From NCBI GenBank assembly GCA_027491195.1, contig JAIXWQ010000008.1:62001-126000 (forward strand): a stretch of 64,000 nucleotides of DNA, given 5' to 3'. A program made the translations under genes and the position numbers. This document shows, piece by piece, positions 16,288-27,110 of the stretch. Below the pieces are notes generated by a model. The model was not told where the DNA came from, searched no databases, and saw only the letters and a list, made by a program, of their open reading frames with translations. Origin of the DNA: Cytophagaceae bacterium. Lineage in GTDB: Bacteria; Bacteroidota; Bacteroidia; Cytophagales; Spirosomataceae. How positions within the stretch are numbered: the first letter of the stretch is position 1; every line of letters begins with the position of its first letter.

Positions 16288-17691
16288 AGAATGAAGAGCT
16301 CTCTTCGCCGTTGCTGCCAAGCAAGCCTCTTTCATCGCCTCCGTATACGTCGGGTGAGCATGAGACATGCGAGCAACATCTTCAGCAGAAGCACGGAATT
16401 CCATGGCAACTACCGCTTCAGCGATCATATCAGCGGCACGAGCACCAATGATGTGAACACCTAGAATTTCGTCTGTGTTAGCATCGGCTAAAACTTTGGC
16501 TAAACCATCCACATCCATAGAAGCAACTGCGCGACCTAAGGCTTTGAACGGGAATGAACCCTCTTTGTAAGCGATACCAGCTGCTTTTAATTCTTGTTCC
16601 GTCTTCCCTACAGAAGCCACTTCTGGCCATGTATAAACAACACCTGGAATTAGATTATAGTTGATGTGAGGTTTTTGGCCAGCAATAACTTCTGCCACAA
16701 AAACGCCTTCCTCTTCTGCTTTATGCGCTAACATCGCTCCGCGAACCACGTCACCGATGGCATAAATGCCAGGAACGGATGTTTGTAAAGTATGCTCATC
16801 GACTGCGATGCGACCACGCTCATCAGCTGTCAAACCAGCCGCAGCAAGGTTTAATCCATCTGTGTAAGGACGACGACCGATACAAACTAAGCAATAATCA
16901 CCTTTGATCTCTACTTCTTTTCCAGCTGAATCTTGGGCTTTCACGGTCACTTCTTTGCCTTTTACAGCTGCCGAAGTCACTTTATGCGATAAGTAAAAGT
17001 CTGCGCCTAACTTAGCAATCGACTTTTGTAATTCTTTTCCCATCGTCTTGTCCATCGTCGGAATCATGCTGTCAGCAAATTCGACGAAAGATACTTTGGA
17101 ACCTAAACGAGCATACACCGATCCTAATTCAGCACCGATTACACCGGCACCGATCACGATTAAATGCTTCGGAATTTCTTTCATTTTCAACGCCTCTGTC
17201 GACGTGATGATGCGATCCTTGTCTACTGGAATGAAGGGCAAAATAGTAGGCTTCGATCCAGTGGCGATGATGATGTTCTTCGCTGATAAAACTTCTGAGC
17301 TACCATCTTCTTTCGTCACTTTTACTGTTTTTGCTGAGTCGAATGATCCCAAACCGTGGAAGGTCGTGATCTTGTTCTTCTTCATCAAATACGTGATACC
17401 GCCGTTCATTTTCTCAACGACACCCGTCTTGCGAGCGATCATTTGAGCTAAATTCACTTTAGGCTTCGCAATTTCGATTCCGTGCTCTGAAAAACTATGT
17501 ACGGCATTATAATAATGCTCAGATGAGTCCAAAAGGGCTTTGGAAGGAATACAACCTACGTTCAAACAGGTTCCACCCATCACGGCATATTTCTCCACGA
17601 TAGCGGTTTTAAAACCTAACTGAGCCGCACGGATCGCCGAAACGTATCCTCCTGGGCCTGAACCAATAACAACTACATCAAATTCTTGCAT
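16285..17691 (-). CDS. lpdA: dihydrolipoyl dehydrogenase (E3)
   Basis: This flavoprotein reoxidises the dihydrolipoyl groups of the E2 subunit with NAD+. The 468 residues show the FAD motif GSGPGGYVSAI (10-20), the redox pair in GGTCLNVGCIPSKAL (Cys42, Cys47), a central NAD motif GAGVIGAELGSVYARLG, AIGDV, and the C-terminal active-site HAHPTYTEA. It is the last gene of a sucA-sucB-lpdA operon, 46 bases after sucB, so is probably the dedicated E3 of 2-oxoglutarate dehydrogenase. It may also serve other dehydrogenase complexes. Its stop codon lies in a heptad array. Confidence 0.97.
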   Translation of the reverse strand: MQEFDVVVIGSGPGGYVSAIRAAQLGFKTAIVEKYAVMGGTCLNVGCIPSKALLDSSEHYYNAVHSFSEHGIEIAKPKVNLAQMIARKTGVVEKMNGGITYLMKKNKITTFHGLGSFDSAKTVKVTKEDGSSEVLSAKNIIIATGSKPTILPFIPVDKDRIITSTEALKMKEIPKHLIVIGAGVIGAELGSVYARLGSKVSFVEFADSMIPTMDKTMGKELQKSIAKLGADFYLSHKVTSAAVKGKEVTVKAQDSAGKEVEIKGDYCLVCIGRRPYTDGLNLAAAGLTADERGRIAVDEHTLQTSVPGIYAIGDVVRGAMLAHKAEEEGVFVAEVIAGQKPHINYNLIPGVVYTWPEVASVGKTEQELKAAGIAYKEGSFPFKALGRAVASMDVDGLAKVLADANTDEILGVHIIGARAADMIAEAVVAMEFRASAEDVARMSHAHPTYTEAMKEACLAATAKRALHS

Positions 17692-17737
17692 ATAGGCAAT
17701 TGAAAGCGAATAGGCCCGCTAAGGCCTATTCTGTTAA

Positions 17738-19282
17738 TTAAATGTCTAATAATAAACGAGCTGGATCCTCTAGTAATTGCTTTAAGCGAACTAAGAAGCT
17801 CACGGACTCACGACCATCGATAATGCGGTGATCGTATGATAAAGCAAGGTACATGATCGGACGAACCACGATTTGACCATCTACCACCACTGGACGCTCT
17901 ACGATATTGTGCATACCTAAGATCGCAACTTGTGGTGCGTTGATAATCGGAGTCGAAAGCATCGAGCCAAATACCCCACCATTCGTGATCGTAAAGGTAC
18001 CGCCGCTCATTTCTTCCAAGCTCAATTTGTTCTCGCGCGCCTTACCAGCTAAACGAACCACTTCTGATTCGATTCCAGCTAATGATAAGTTTTCCGCAGA
18101 ACGGATCACCGGAACTACTAAACCTTTCGGTGCAGAAACTGCAATCGAAATATCACAATAGTCGTGGAATACGATTTCGTCTCCATCGATTTTTGCATTC
18201 ACTGAAGGGAACTCTTTTAAAGCCACACAAACAGCTTTCGTGAAGAAGGACATAAATCCTAAACCAACACCGTGTTTCTCCTTGAATTTGTCTTTGTATT
18301 TACCGCGAAGATCCATCACAGGCTTCATGTCCACTTCGTTAAACGTCGTCAACATCGCTGTTTCATTCTTCACCGCCACTAAACGACGAGCTACTGTCTT
18401 ACGCAATGAGCTCATTTTTTCGCGACGTGTTCCTCCTTGTGCCACGGCTGGTGCAGCGGCAGCTGCTGGAGCTGAAGCGGCAACGGCTGGTTTTGAAGCA
18501 GCTACCGCATCCTCTTTCGTGATGCGACCACCTACTCCTGAACCGGCTACCGAAGCAGCGGAGATACCTTTTTCGTCTAAAATTTTTGCTGCTGCTGGGG
18601 ATGGATGTCCTGCGGCATAAGATGCGTCACCGGATGAAGCAGGAGCTGCCGGAGCCGAAGGTGCTGCTGGAGCTGCAGCAGGAGCCGAAGCTGCCACCGC
18701 ACCACCTACCGTGATTTTCGCTAAAATTCCACCGATCGGAACAACCGTTCCTGATTCAGCTACGATTTCCAATACACCCGCAGCTTCTGCTGGCAATTCG
18801 AAAGTCGCTTTATCTGATTCTAATTCACAAAGAACTTCGTCTATAGAAACGCTATCTCCAGTTTTCTTATTCCAAACAGAAACCGTCACTTCCGTGATCG
18901 ACTCCCCTACCGCTGGAACTTTAATTTCTAAAACCGAAACAGGGCCTGGAGCTGCTGCTGGTGCCGCTGGTGCTGCTGCAGGAGCTGGAGCTGCCACGGC
19001 TGCTGCCGCAGGAGCATCTGCTACTTTCACAGAAGCGGTTGCGCCACCTGCCTCAATCGTACAGATAACTGCACCGATCGGAAGAACATCGCCTTCTTTA
19101 GCCACAATGTGTAACACACCTTCTGCCTCTGCAGGCAATTCAAAGGTCGCTTTGTCCGATTCTAATTCGCACAAAACCTCGTCTAATTTCACGTGATCGC
19201 CTTCCTTCTTGTTCCAAGTGGCAACGGTCACTTCTGTAATCGACTCGCCCACAGCGGGCACTTTCATTTCTATAGCCATCAT
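17738..19282 (-). CDS. sucB: 2-oxoglutarate dehydrogenase E2 (dihydrolipoyl succinyltransferase) with two lipoyl domains
   Basis: E2 forms the core of the 2-oxoglutarate dehydrogenase complex and transfers succinyl groups to CoA. It has two nearly identical lipoyl domains (about 4-78 and 119-194), each with ESDKATFEL carrying the lipoyl Lys (Lys44 and Lys158), joined by Ala/Pro-rich linkers. An E1/E3-binding domain (about 225-265, [12 protein letters not shown]...[10 protein letters not shown]) follows. The catalytic domain ends with [16 protein letters not shown], where the HxxxDG motif is catalytic. At 514 residues it is longer than the one-lipoyl E. coli SucB (405). Two ATGs stand side by side at the start. 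Confidence 0.95.
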   Translation of the reverse strand: MMAIEMKVPAVGESITEVTVATWNKKEGDHVKLDEVLCELESDKATFELPAEAEGVLHIVAKEGDVLPIGAVICTIEAGGATASVKVADAPAAAAVAAPAPAAAPAAPAAAPGPVSVLEIKVPAVGESITEVTVSVWNKKTGDSVSIDEVLCELESDKATFELPAEAAGVLEIVAESGTVVPIGGILAKITVGGAVAASAPAAAPAAPSAPAAPASSGDASYAAGHPSPAAAKILDEKGISAASVAGSGVGGRITKEDAVAASKPAVAASAPAAAAAPAVAQGGTRREKMSSLRKTVARRLVAVKNETAMLTTFNEVDMKPVMDLRGKYKDKFKEKHGVGLGFMSFFTKAVCVALKEFPSVNAKIDGDEIVFHDYCDISIAVSAPKGLVVPVIRSAENLSLAGIESEVVRLAGKARENKLSLEEMSGGTFTITNGGVFGSMLSTPIINAPQVAILGMHNIVERPVVVDGQIVVRPIMYLALSYDHRIIDGRESVSFLVRLKQLLEDPARLLLDI

Positions 19283-19289
19283 AATTCTA

Positions 19290-22019
19290 TTATTCGAATG
19301 CTTTGTTAATTAGGTTTGCTTGCTCTACGCCGTGAACTTTTAGGAATCCAGTCGCTGGAGAAGCGGATTTTTTACGCGCTACTAAACCTTTGAATTTAGA
19401 CCAGCCAAACTCACGGATCACATACGACCAGTAGCCCATGTTTTCTGGTTCTTCTTGAACGAATACCACATCTGCTCCTTTGTATTTCGCTAATTCCGCG
19501 TCTACTTGCTTAGTTGGGAATGGGTGTAATTGCTCAATGCGAACAATCGCTACATCTTTGCGCTTGTCTTTTTCTTGGCGATCCAATAAATCGAAGTATA
19601 CTTTACCTGAGCAAAGTAATACCTTTTTCACTTTGGCCTTATCTGCATAACTATCACCAATCACCTCTTGGAACTTACCTTTCGTAAATTCTTCGATAGG
19701 CGAAACCACTTTCGGATGACGGAAAATCGACTTAGGCGACATCACCACTAATGGCTTGCGGAATTCCCAAGTCAATTGACGGCGTAAGGCGTGGAAGATA
19801 TTCGCTGGCGTTGTTAAGTTCGCCACGATCATATTGTTTTCCGCAGCTAACTGCAAGAAACGCTCTGGACGTGCATTTGAGTGTTCTGGACCTTGTCCCT
19901 CATATCCATGAGGCAATAACATCACTAAACCATTTTGTGTACCCCACTTCGACTCATGTGAAGAAACGAATTGGTCAATCATAGTTTGTGCGCCATTTGC
20001 GAAGTCTCCAAACTGTGCTTCCCAAATCACCAAGGCATCAGGATTAGCCAAAGCATAGCCAAATTCAAATCCTAAAACGCCATACTCAGAAAGTAAGGAG
20101 TTGTAGATCTGCGCTTGCTCTTGACCTTCTTTAATGTGGTTCAACGAGTTGTAATTCTCATTCGTATTCGCATCGTGTAATACGACGTGACGGTGAGAGA
20201 AAGTACCACGTTGTACATCTTGACCAGATAAACGAACAGGCTTTCCTTCTAATAGAAGAGAACCATACGCTAATAATTCAGCTGTTGCCCAGTTTAATTG
20301 ACCTTTCTCAAAATATCCTTTACGGTCTGCAATAACCTTTTCAATTTGCTTTAAAGCAGTGAAACCTTTCGGCAAGACCGTTAAAGCTTTTGCTACTTGA
20401 TCAATTACCTCTTTCGAAATCGCTGTCTTCGGAGATGCATCGAAATCTTTCTCGTTAGAGAAACGTAGAGCAGACCAACGGTTATCTAATTTTAAGGGAA
20501 CATACGGTGGGCTAACTTTTTGCTTCACCATATCTAGACGAGCTTGTAATTCCGCTTTGAAAGCTGAATCCATTTCCTCCGCTAATTTAGCCTCGATTTC
20601 GCCGTTCTTGATTAATTGTTGCGTATAAACCTCGCGTGGGTTTGGATGATTCGTGATGTTCGCATACAATGTAGGCTGCGTAAAACGAGGCTCATCAGAT
20701 TCGTTGTGACCATTACGGCGGTAACAAACCATGTCCACAAATACATCGCGATTGAATTCTTGACGGTATTCAGCGGCCATGCGAGAAACAAAAACTACCG
20801 CTTCTGGATCATCACCATTCACGTGGAATACCGGTGCATCGATGATTTTAGCCACATCCGTGCAATAAATCGCCGAACGTGCATCTTCAAAATCAGTCGT
20901 AAAACCTACTTGGTTATTGATCACAAAGTGAATCGTTCCACCCGTGCTATAGCCTTTTAATTTCGCCATCTGAGTTACCTCATAGACGATACCTTGACCA
21001 GCTACCGCCGCATCTCCGTGAATTAAAATAGGCAATACTTTATCGTAATCTCCCGCGTAATGCGCATCCGCACTCGCACGGCAGAAACCTTCCACTAGTG
21101 GATTTACAGCCTCTAAGTGAGAAGGATTTGGAGCTAATTTCAGTGAAATTTCGCTGCCTTTTGGAGAAATATGCTTGCTAGAATATCCTAAGTGATATTT
21201 TACGTCACCGTCACCGTGGATTTCATTAGGTACATTTCCTTCGAAACCATCAAAGATCGCTTCGTAAGATTTGTGCATAATGTTTGCCAAAACGTTCAAA
21301 CGACCTCTGTGCGCCATACCGATCACCGCCTCTTTCACACCCGCATCAGCTGCCACATTTATAATCGCATCTAAACCTGCGATAGTGGATTCACCACCTT
21401 CTAAGCCGAAACGCTTTTGGCCTAAATATTTTGTTCCTAAGAAGTTCTCAAAAACAACCGCCTCATTCATCTTCTGAAGAATGTGTTTCTTCTCTTCGAA
21501 TGTGGGCTTAAAGGAAAGTGCTTCCTTTTCAATCTTATTGCGCAACCATTCTTTTTGTTGAACGTCACGGATATACGAATATTCAAATCCAACAGAACCC
21601 GCATAGATTTTGTGTAAAGCTGCCTGAATTGTACGCAAGGTTACCGCGCCTAAACCCATGAAAGAACCCGCTTGGAAAACGGTATCTAAATCAGCGTCAG
21701 ACAAAGAATAATCCGCCAAATCTAAACGTGGCTTGCGATCCTTACGTTCACGTACGGGATTGGTTTTCGATAATAAGTGTCCTCTAGAACGGAAGGCTTT
21801 AATCAACGAGATTACCGCCATTTCCTTTTGAACATGGCTTGAATCAGCTGAAACAGCGCCTGCAGGAGCTCCCTCGCCTAACCAGGTCTGAGAAAAGTCA
21901 AAACCTTTGAAGAAGTCTCTCCAAGAGCTATCAACTGAATTGGGATCTTGTTTGTACGCCTCATACAAGTCAGCTATGACTTGTGTATCGGCATTGGCTA
22001 CGTAGGAAAATGGATCCAT
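19290..22019 (-). CDS. sucA: 2-oxoglutarate dehydrogenase E1
   Basis: This thiamine-diphosphate enzyme decarboxylates 2-oxoglutarate and succinylates the E2 lipoyl arm. The 909 residues begin with the short N-terminal segment [21 protein letters not shown] that binds E2. The TPP-binding region contains [15 protein letters not shown] and the following [11 protein letters not shown]. The transketolase-like C-terminal half has [16 protein letters not shown] and [22 protein letters not shown]. It is the first gene of the operon, eight bases before sucB. The roughly 250-base gap before it holds its promoter, which I could not pinpoint. Confidence 0.97.
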   Translation of the reverse strand: MDPFSYVANADTQVIADLYEAYKQDPNSVDSSWRDFFKGFDFSQTWLGEGAPAGAVSADSSHVQKEMAVISLIKAFRSRGHLLSKTNPVRERKDRKPRLDLADYSLSDADLDTVFQAGSFMGLGAVTLRTIQAALHKIYAGSVGFEYSYIRDVQQKEWLRNKIEKEALSFKPTFEEKKHILQKMNEAVVFENFLGTKYLGQKRFGLEGGESTIAGLDAIINVAADAGVKEAVIGMAHRGRLNVLANIMHKSYEAIFDGFEGNVPNEIHGDGDVKYHLGYSSKHISPKGSEISLKLAPNPSHLEAVNPLVEGFCRASADAHYAGDYDKVLPILIHGDAAVAGQGIVYEVTQMAKLKGYSTGGTIHFVINNQVGFTTDFEDARSAIYCTDVAKIIDAPVFHVNGDDPEAVVFVSRMAAEYRQEFNRDVFVDMVCYRRNGHNESDEPRFTQPTLYANITNHPNPREVYTQQLIKNGEIEAKLAEEMDSAFKAELQARLDMVKQKVSPPYVPLKLDNRWSALRFSNEKDFDASPKTAISKEVIDQVAKALTVLPKGFTALKQIEKVIADRKGYFEKGQLNWATAELLAYGSLLLEGKPVRLSGQDVQRGTFSHRHVVLHDANTNENYNSLNHIKEGQEQAQIYNSLLSEYGVLGFEFGYALANPDALVIWEAQFGDFANGAQTMIDQFVSSHESKWGTQNGLVMLLPHGYEGQGPEHSNARPERFLQLAAENNMIVANLTTPANIFHALRRQLTWEFRKPLVVMSPKSIFRHPKVVSPIEEFTKGKFQEVIGDSYADKAKVKKVLLCSGKVYFDLLDRQEKDKRKDVAIVRIEQLHPFPTKQVDAELAKYKGADVVFVQEEPENMGYWSYVIREFGWSKFKGLVARKKSASPATGFLKVHGVEQANLINKAFE

Positions 22020-22271
22020 AAGTTAATTTTCTAGGCTTTAGGCCAAAGAAATGTTTCAATGTTTTGGTTTAGTATAAATCTTAACATTCTATAAATGCTA
22101 AAATCTACGCAATTTACTATTTGCTCCGCAAAATAACCCTAAATTTCACCGGGTTTTTTAGCTATAAGTGCACAAATTTCTGAGGAATTCTAACTACTAA
22201 AAAAGAGCCTTTGAAAATCTTTAATAATTTCAATTTTTTCCCCTTAAATCACCAATAATTAACCAATTCTT

Positions 22272-23165
22272 TTAGGGATGAAATTGACCTAATTTTCCCA
22301 AACCAAAATCCAGGTCATATCTAAGGAAAATTTGGTGAAAACCAGATGCTTCACTGGTCGTGGAACTACCTAAAGTAGATACATTTTTCCCCAGAAAATC
22401 GTAGGAATATCCTACCCGAAAATTGATGCCTAATGGCACCTCTAGGGTTCCTAACAAAGCCGGATCACCAAACTCCGAACCTGTCTTCTGGTACCATAGC
22501 CCTACTCCAACTTTTTCTTGGTACCAAAAAACGATATTCAAATCTACTTTCGTCTGCTGATCCTTTCTTACAACTGTCCCTAGTTTCAAGGTATGCGAAT
22601 CACCTACAGGAAAAAAATAAGAGGCCTGAACATATAATGGGGCATCTCCTAATCCGTCTAAACGATTAGCTGGCTTTGAAATTCCGACCTTCAACGCCTC
22701 TTTTCGATAAGTCGCTCCGATCCCCACACTTCCGAGCATCTCACTCGTACCTAATTTCCCCAAAATCGGATACTGATTTATCCCCACATTCACTCCATAA
22801 CTTAATTGATTTCCTCTGCCCCAGTACATGTGATTAGAAACGACTGCCGCTAAACCCAGATTGGAAGAAATCAATCCCGAATTTGTTGCATAGGATTGAT
22901 CTGTATTGAATGCCAAAAAACCCAACCCCCAGACCCCCTTCTTCAATGGCATATCAATGCTCATTAATTGCTGAGAAGAAGATGCTCCGCCGATGGTTTG
23001 AAACAAGGGCTTTTTGCGAAAGACCCCTTTGGCAGAAAAAATCTTCAAGGCTCCTGCATCCGCCGGATTAATGGCTAAGGGCAAAAAAGGATACGCCATC
23101 TGCAGCGATTCTTGCTGCGCATTTGATGCAAAAGTGACCAATAAGAATAGGACAATTTTTCTCAT
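22272..23165 (-). CDS. PorP/SprF family type IX secretion membrane protein
   Basis: This is an outer-membrane beta-barrel of the PorP/SprF family, which helps T9SS cargo adhesins reach or attach to the surface. The start at 23165 gives a signal peptide MRKIVLFLLVTFASNAQ. The family-like opening YPFLPLAINPADAGA (normally NPAxAG) follows at about residues 25-40. Barrel strands such as LSYGVNVGINQY and VGVGLWYQKTGS follow, ending in LRYDLDFG. It is about 298 residues, close to the family's 300. It is alone here, without a partner adhesin. A promoter-like element lies upstream. Confidence 0.85.
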   Translation of the reverse strand: MRKIVLFLLVTFASNAQQESLQMAYPFLPLAINPADAGALKIFSAKGVFRKKPLFQTIGGASSSQQLMSIDMPLKKGVWGLGFLAFNTDQSYATNSGLISSNLGLAAVVSNHMYWGRGNQLSYGVNVGINQYPILGKLGTSEMLGSVGIGATYRKEALKVGISKPANRLDGLGDAPLYVQASYFFPVGDSHTLKLGTVVRKDQQTKVDLNIVFWYQEKVGVGLWYQKTGSEFGDPALLGTLEVPLGINFRVGYSYDFLGKNVSTLGSSTTSEASGFHQIFLRYDLDFGLGKLGQFHP

Positions 23166-23223
23166 AAAATCTGACAATGTGACACCTCCTGCCGGCTTGG
23201 AATTAAAATTGCAAAAGGATGAC

Positions 23224-23231
23224 CAAATGTA
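23224..23231 (-). promoter_or_regulatory. predicted -7 element upstream of the porP-like gene
   Basis: On the minus strand the sequence is TACATTTG, matching TAnnTTTG, 58 bases before the start. The divergent htpG gene begins 22 bases to the right, so the two share this region. Confidence 0.4.
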
Positions 23232-23252
23232 GGATTATTAATTTTAAAACAT

Positions 23253-25070
23253 ATGAAAGAAACAGGTAACATCTCCATTCACACCGAGAACATTTTCCCA
23301 ATCATCAAGAAATTTCTCTATTCGGATCACGAGATTTTCCTTCGTGAGCTAGTTTCTAACGCAGTCGATGCTTCCCAAAAAATCAAGCGTTTAAGTTCCA
23401 TTGGTGAATTTAACGGCGAATTGGGCGAGTTGAAAGTGAAAGTTAGTTTTGACAAAGACAAAAAGACGATTACGATTTCTGACAACGGTATCGGTATGAC
23501 TGCAGAAGAAATCAAGAAATACATTAACCAAATCGCCTTCTCTGGCGCGACAGAATTCGTCGAGAAATACAAGGATCAAGGCGATGACAAAGGAATTATC
23601 GGACACTTTGGTCTAGGTTTCTACTCTGCCTTCATGGTAGCGAAAGAAGTTGAGATCATCTCTAAGTCCTACCAAGAAGGTTCAGAAGCCGCTACTTGGA
23701 AATGTGACGGTTCGACGGAATACACGATCGGACCAGCGAAAAAGAAAAACCGGGGTACGGATATCATCTTGCACATTGCGGAAGACTCAGAAGAATTCTT
23801 AGAGGAGTTCAAATTAAAGTCCATCCTTGAGAAATATGGCAAGTTCTTGCCGATTGAGATTGAGTTTGGAGAAAAGGTGATCAATAACCCGAACCCGATT
23901 TGGACTAAATCTCCATCTGATTTAACAGACGAGGATTACTTGAAATTCTACGAGGAATTATATCCATTCCAAGAGAAGCCTTTGTTCTGGATTCACCTAA
24001 ATGTGGACTATCCGTTCAATTTAACGGGTATTTTATATTTCCCAAAAGTGAAAAACGAGATGCAATTGCAACGCGAAAAAATCTCTCTTTACAGCCGTCA
24101 GGTATTCATTACGGATGAAGTAAAAGACATCGTTCCAGAATTCTTGATGTTATTACACGGGGTGATCGATTCACCAGATATTCCATTAAACGTATCTCGC
24201 TCGTTCTTACAAGCAGATTCGAATGTGAAGAAAATCAACTCGTACATCACAAAAAAGGTAGCGGATAAATTAGCTGAATTATTCAAATCAGATCGCCCAG
24301 CTTTCGAAGAGAAATTCGCGAACATCGGCTTATTCATCAAGTACGGAATGATCTCAGACGAGAAATTCTTAGAGAAAGCGAAAGATTTTTGTTTAGTACA
24401 AGATACGAATAACAAATATTTCACGTTAGACGAATACAGTGAAGAAGTGCAAGCTGCCCAAACTGACAAAGATGGAAACAAGATATACTTGTACACCACC
24501 GATGTCGAGCAACAAGATGCCTTTATTCAATCCGCCCAAAACAAAGGTTATTCAGTCATTAAATTGGATACCCTGATCGACAGCCACTTCATTAACACGA
24601 TGGAGTCTAAATTAGAAAAGACGCAGTGGAAGCGTGTGGATGCTGATGCGGTCGACAAATTAATTGATACAGGGATTACGTTAGAAGCTATTTTATCTGA
24701 TGCGCAAAAAGAGAGCGTGAAGAAAGTCTTCGAAGAAACCCTGAATGATAAACAAAAAGTAGTTGCAGTGGAAGCGATGTCACCCGATGAATTACCCGCT
24801 ATCGTTACTCAAAACGAGTTTATGCGCAGAATGAGTGACATGTCTAAAACCGGTGGCGGTGGAATGGGAATGTTTGGGGCTATGCCAAATACCTACAACA
24901 TCACCATCAATGCGAATCACCCATTGATCAATAAACTAGCTGATTTGAAAGACGAAAGCGAACAAAAAGCGCTGGCGAAACAAATCTCAGACTTAGCTTT
25001 ATTATCACAAAACTTATTAACAGGGGCTGATCTAACGGCCTTTATCAAAAGAACAGTTAGTGGATTTTAA
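23253..25070 (+). CDS. htpG: molecular chaperone HtpG (Hsp90)
   Basis: This is the cytoplasmic dimeric ATP-dependent Hsp90 chaperone. The 605 residues have the GHKL ATP-binding motifs NAVDASQKI, DNGIGMTAEE and GHFGLGFYSAFMVA in the first 140 residues. The middle domain contains LQREKISLYSRQVFI and LNVSRSFLQ. The C-terminal dimerisation domain ends in LLTGADL. It is somewhat shorter than E. coli HtpG (624), as is usual in Bacteroidota. It is transcribed alone and ends at a bidirectional terminator. Confidence 0.97.
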   Translation: MKETGNISIHTENIFPIIKKFLYSDHEIFLRELVSNAVDASQKIKRLSSIGEFNGELGELKVKVSFDKDKKTITISDNGIGMTAEEIKKYINQIAFSGATEFVEKYKDQGDDKGIIGHFGLGFYSAFMVAKEVEIISKSYQEGSEAATWKCDGSTEYTIGPAKKKNRGTDIILHIAEDSEEFLEEFKLKSILEKYGKFLPIEIEFGEKVINNPNPIWTKSPSDLTDEDYLKFYEELYPFQEKPLFWIHLNVDYPFNLTGILYFPKVKNEMQLQREKISLYSRQVFITDEVKDIVPEFLMLLHGVIDSPDIPLNVSRSFLQADSNVKKINSYITKKVADKLAELFKSDRPAFEEKFANIGLFIKYGMISDEKFLEKAKDFCLVQDTNNKYFTLDEYSEEVQAAQTDKDGNKIYLYTTDVEQQDAFIQSAQNKGYSVIKLDTLIDSHFINTMESKLEKTQWKRVDADAVDKLIDTGITLEAILSDAQKESVKKVFEETLNDKQKVVAVEAMSPDELPAIVTQNEFMRRMSDMSKTGGGGMGMFGAMPNTYNITINANHPLINKLADLKDESEQKALAKQISDLALLSQNLLTGADLTAFIKRTVSGF

Positions 25071-25082
25071 GTGATGAATAAT

Positions 25083-25118
25083 AAAAAAAGCTGCTTACGT
25101 ATTGTGAGCAGCTTTTTT
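25083..25118. terminator. bidirectional rho-independent terminator between htpG and the T9SS-domain gene
   Basis: AAAAAAGCTGCT (25084-25095) pairs with AGCAGCTTTTTT (25107-25118). The stem is 12 bp and serves both converging genes, slightly overlapping the stop codon of the minus-strand gene. Confidence 0.9.
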
Positions 25119-25467
25119 ATTGCTTTCTAACCATCAATTTCTTCGTGGCGACGGGCTTCCCATCCACCAGCAACTGGTACATATACAAGCCACTATTCAA
25201 TTCTTTTAGCGAAATCTTAGCAGATCGATCTTCCCGATCTAACTCAACTTCCTTCACCAGTAGTCCTAGCACATTGTAGATTGCGATTTTCACCTCCTGA
25301 TTGTTCGTAGAAAACTGATAATCAACTAAGGCGTAATCTGCTGCAGGATTAGGGTATAAGTGAGAAACGAATATGCGATCGCCCTGAAAAAGTAAGGTGT
25401 CATTTTTAAATCCAAACAGGGCTGCTAGGATTAAAAATAAAGTGATATGTCTAAATACTATTTTCAT
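25117..25467 (-). CDS. stand-alone type IX secretion C-terminal sorting-domain protein
   Basis: The 116-residue product consists of a signal peptide (about 1-20) followed by almost nothing but a type A T9SS sorting domain. YPNPAADYALVDY, IYNVLGLLVKEVEL, ISLKELNSGLYMYQLLVDG and the basic end KKLMVRKQ are all hallmarks. Such domains normally close large secreted proteins and direct export and cell-surface attachment. Here only about 20 residues separate the signal peptide and the domain, so there is no cargo domain. It may be a mini-cargo, a decayed gene or a competitor of sorting. The start at 25467 is chosen for the signal peptide. Confidence 0.85.
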   Translation of the reverse strand: MKIVFRHITLFLILAALFGFKNDTLLFQGDRIFVSHLYPNPAADYALVDYQFSTNNQEVKIAIYNVLGLLVKEVELDREDRSAKISLKELNSGLYMYQLLVDGKPVATKKLMVRKQ

Positions 25468-25518
25468 GCTCAAATCGTTGAGACGAAAGTAGTACAAATT
25501 CACATCCCTTTGTTCTTT

Positions 25519-27054
25519 TTAAGGTTTTTTAACAAGATCTTGATATTCCACTCGTTTCAAAATCGTTTGAAGAGATGGCTTCTCAGAAATACGCCACCTG
25601 AATCCGTCTAATTCTTGAAGATCCCCTTTCCATTCTTTTGGAGGGACGAATTTAGCCTCAGGCTTCGTTATGAAGGCGATTTTCTTGACTTTATTGTCCT
25701 CGAAAAACAAGTTCATTCGACTACATTCCACCCGGTTCAGACCCGTGGTTACTTTCTTGTCATCAATGACGTAATAAATACTCTCCCCATTTCCCTCGAC
25801 ATTCACTCGATTCAATTTGGAATCCTCCTTGAAATGCACCCAAATCTTACGCCCCTTTATCTGATTGAAATGATTCGCAGAATCAATCGAAATCACGAAA
25901 GACTTTCCACGCAGACGCATCTCTTTCAGCTTTTGATTACCCATAAATAAAGAAATGGAGTCGGCTTGAGACTGAGAATCTTGGGTCCAGAGAATGGGTT
26001 TTTGGTAGAAATGAATAATCGAATCCTGCACATTATATCCTAACGAATCACAGCGACCAGACAAATCCGATTTATAAATGAGCACGTTTTTATAGGCAAA
26101 TAATTTCCGAATGGAATCCTTTTTAATGTTAACAGAAACCAAGGTATCCGCCGTCAAATACAACGTATCCTTTTCCATAATATTCTGCATCCAAGCATGT
26201 CCATAAACTCGCGTGACACCTGTTTTACCCGCATAACGGCCATTATCGCCTTTCAGGATGACCTTTTCCTTTTGAGAAATGAATTCTACTTTTCCTTTTG
26301 CTACCCCAATTTGTGTAGGAGAATCATAGAATAAGGTATCAGCTGTCAGAATATATTCATCCGTTTTTGCCGTCGAACGACCGGTGAAATTTGAGACTTT
26401 GGAAATCGTATTATAAAAACCCCGACTCGTGATGACTGTATCCTTTTTCGTTATAATCTGCGTGGGTGCGATGAAATAGGCTTCTTTCGAAGCTGTATTG
26501 TATTTCAAGGAATCGGCCTTAACCGAACCTCCATCTTTATCTATCACCCGCACTTTTTCCTTAAATAAGAAGTTCTTAGTAACGGTATTATAAAATCCTT
26601 CCCGGCTCGTTAAAGTGGATTTTTTGTCTATGATCTTAGCTCCAGAGTGGTAAATCGCCATTTTAGAGTTCAAATCATAATCCAATTTAGGGGTATTCAG
26701 AAGTATAGTGTGGTCATCCAATTTAACCCGGCCACTGATATAGGCCTGGCGCATATTTCCATTATACAGTGCCGTATCACCTGTAATTGTCACGGTATCA
26801 GCTTGTATGATCCGTACATGGCCATAGGCTTCCACATTATTCGTGGTCGAATTTAAAACGGCCTGATCACAATAAAGCGTCGTTGTTCCCTGCTGCAGTA
26901 ATACGCGACCGATTAAGGTTTTGCGCATGATTAATTCCTGCTGCATTCCGTTCAAACTATCTGCCCGAATGACTTGCAAAAGCTGACCCTGAGCCTGTGC
27001 GAATAGCGACAAACTCAGAAGAAATACCAGGAAAATCCAACCTTTGTAACGCAT
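25519..27054 (-). CDS. OstA-like organic solvent tolerance protein (LptA/LptD N-domain type)
   Basis: This is a periplasmic protein with a signal peptide (to about residue 21) and a long series of short beta-jellyroll repeats of the OstA/LptA type. Examples are LIGRVLLQQGTTTLYCDQAVLN, VEAYGHVRIIQADTVTITGD and ISGRVKLDDHTILLNTPKLDY. The fold carries lipopolysaccharide across the periplasm in the Lpt pathway. At 511 residues it is longer than LptA and lacks the barrel of LptD. The OstA domain covers about the first 160 residues, and the repeats continue irregularly to near 400. No other lpt gene is adjacent. It is divergent from tilS. Confidence 0.85.
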   Translation of the reverse strand: MRYKGWIFLVFLLSLSLFAQAQGQLLQVIRADSLNGMQQELIMRKTLIGRVLLQQGTTTLYCDQAVLNSTTNNVEAYGHVRIIQADTVTITGDTALYNGNMRQAYISGRVKLDDHTILLNTPKLDYDLNSKMAIYHSGAKIIDKKSTLTSREGFYNTVTKNFLFKEKVRVIDKDGGSVKADSLKYNTASKEAYFIAPTQIITKKDTVITSRGFYNTISKVSNFTGRSTAKTDEYILTADTLFYDSPTQIGVAKGKVEFISQKEKVILKGDNGRYAGKTGVTRVYGHAWMQNIMEKDTLYLTADTLVSVNIKKDSIRKLFAYKNVLIYKSDLSGRCDSLGYNVQDSIIHFYQKPILWTQDSQSQADSISLFMGNQKLKEMRLRGKSFVISIDSANHFNQIKGRKIWVHFKEDSKLNRVNVEGNGESIYYVIDDKKVTTGLNRVECSRMNLFFEDNKVKKIAFITKPEAKFVPPKEWKGDLQELDGFRWRISEKPSLQTILKRVEYQDLVKKP

Positions 27055-27110
27055 CTTGAAATTGAATCGCTAATTTCGTAGCTCCATTGAACACGCAATT
27101 TACCATTTTT

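Noticed and set aside
18240-19196. Long plus-strand frames opposite sucB
   Set aside because: They are Ala/Thr-rich shadows of the Ala/Pro linkers and lipoyl repeats of sucB and show no independent coding pattern.
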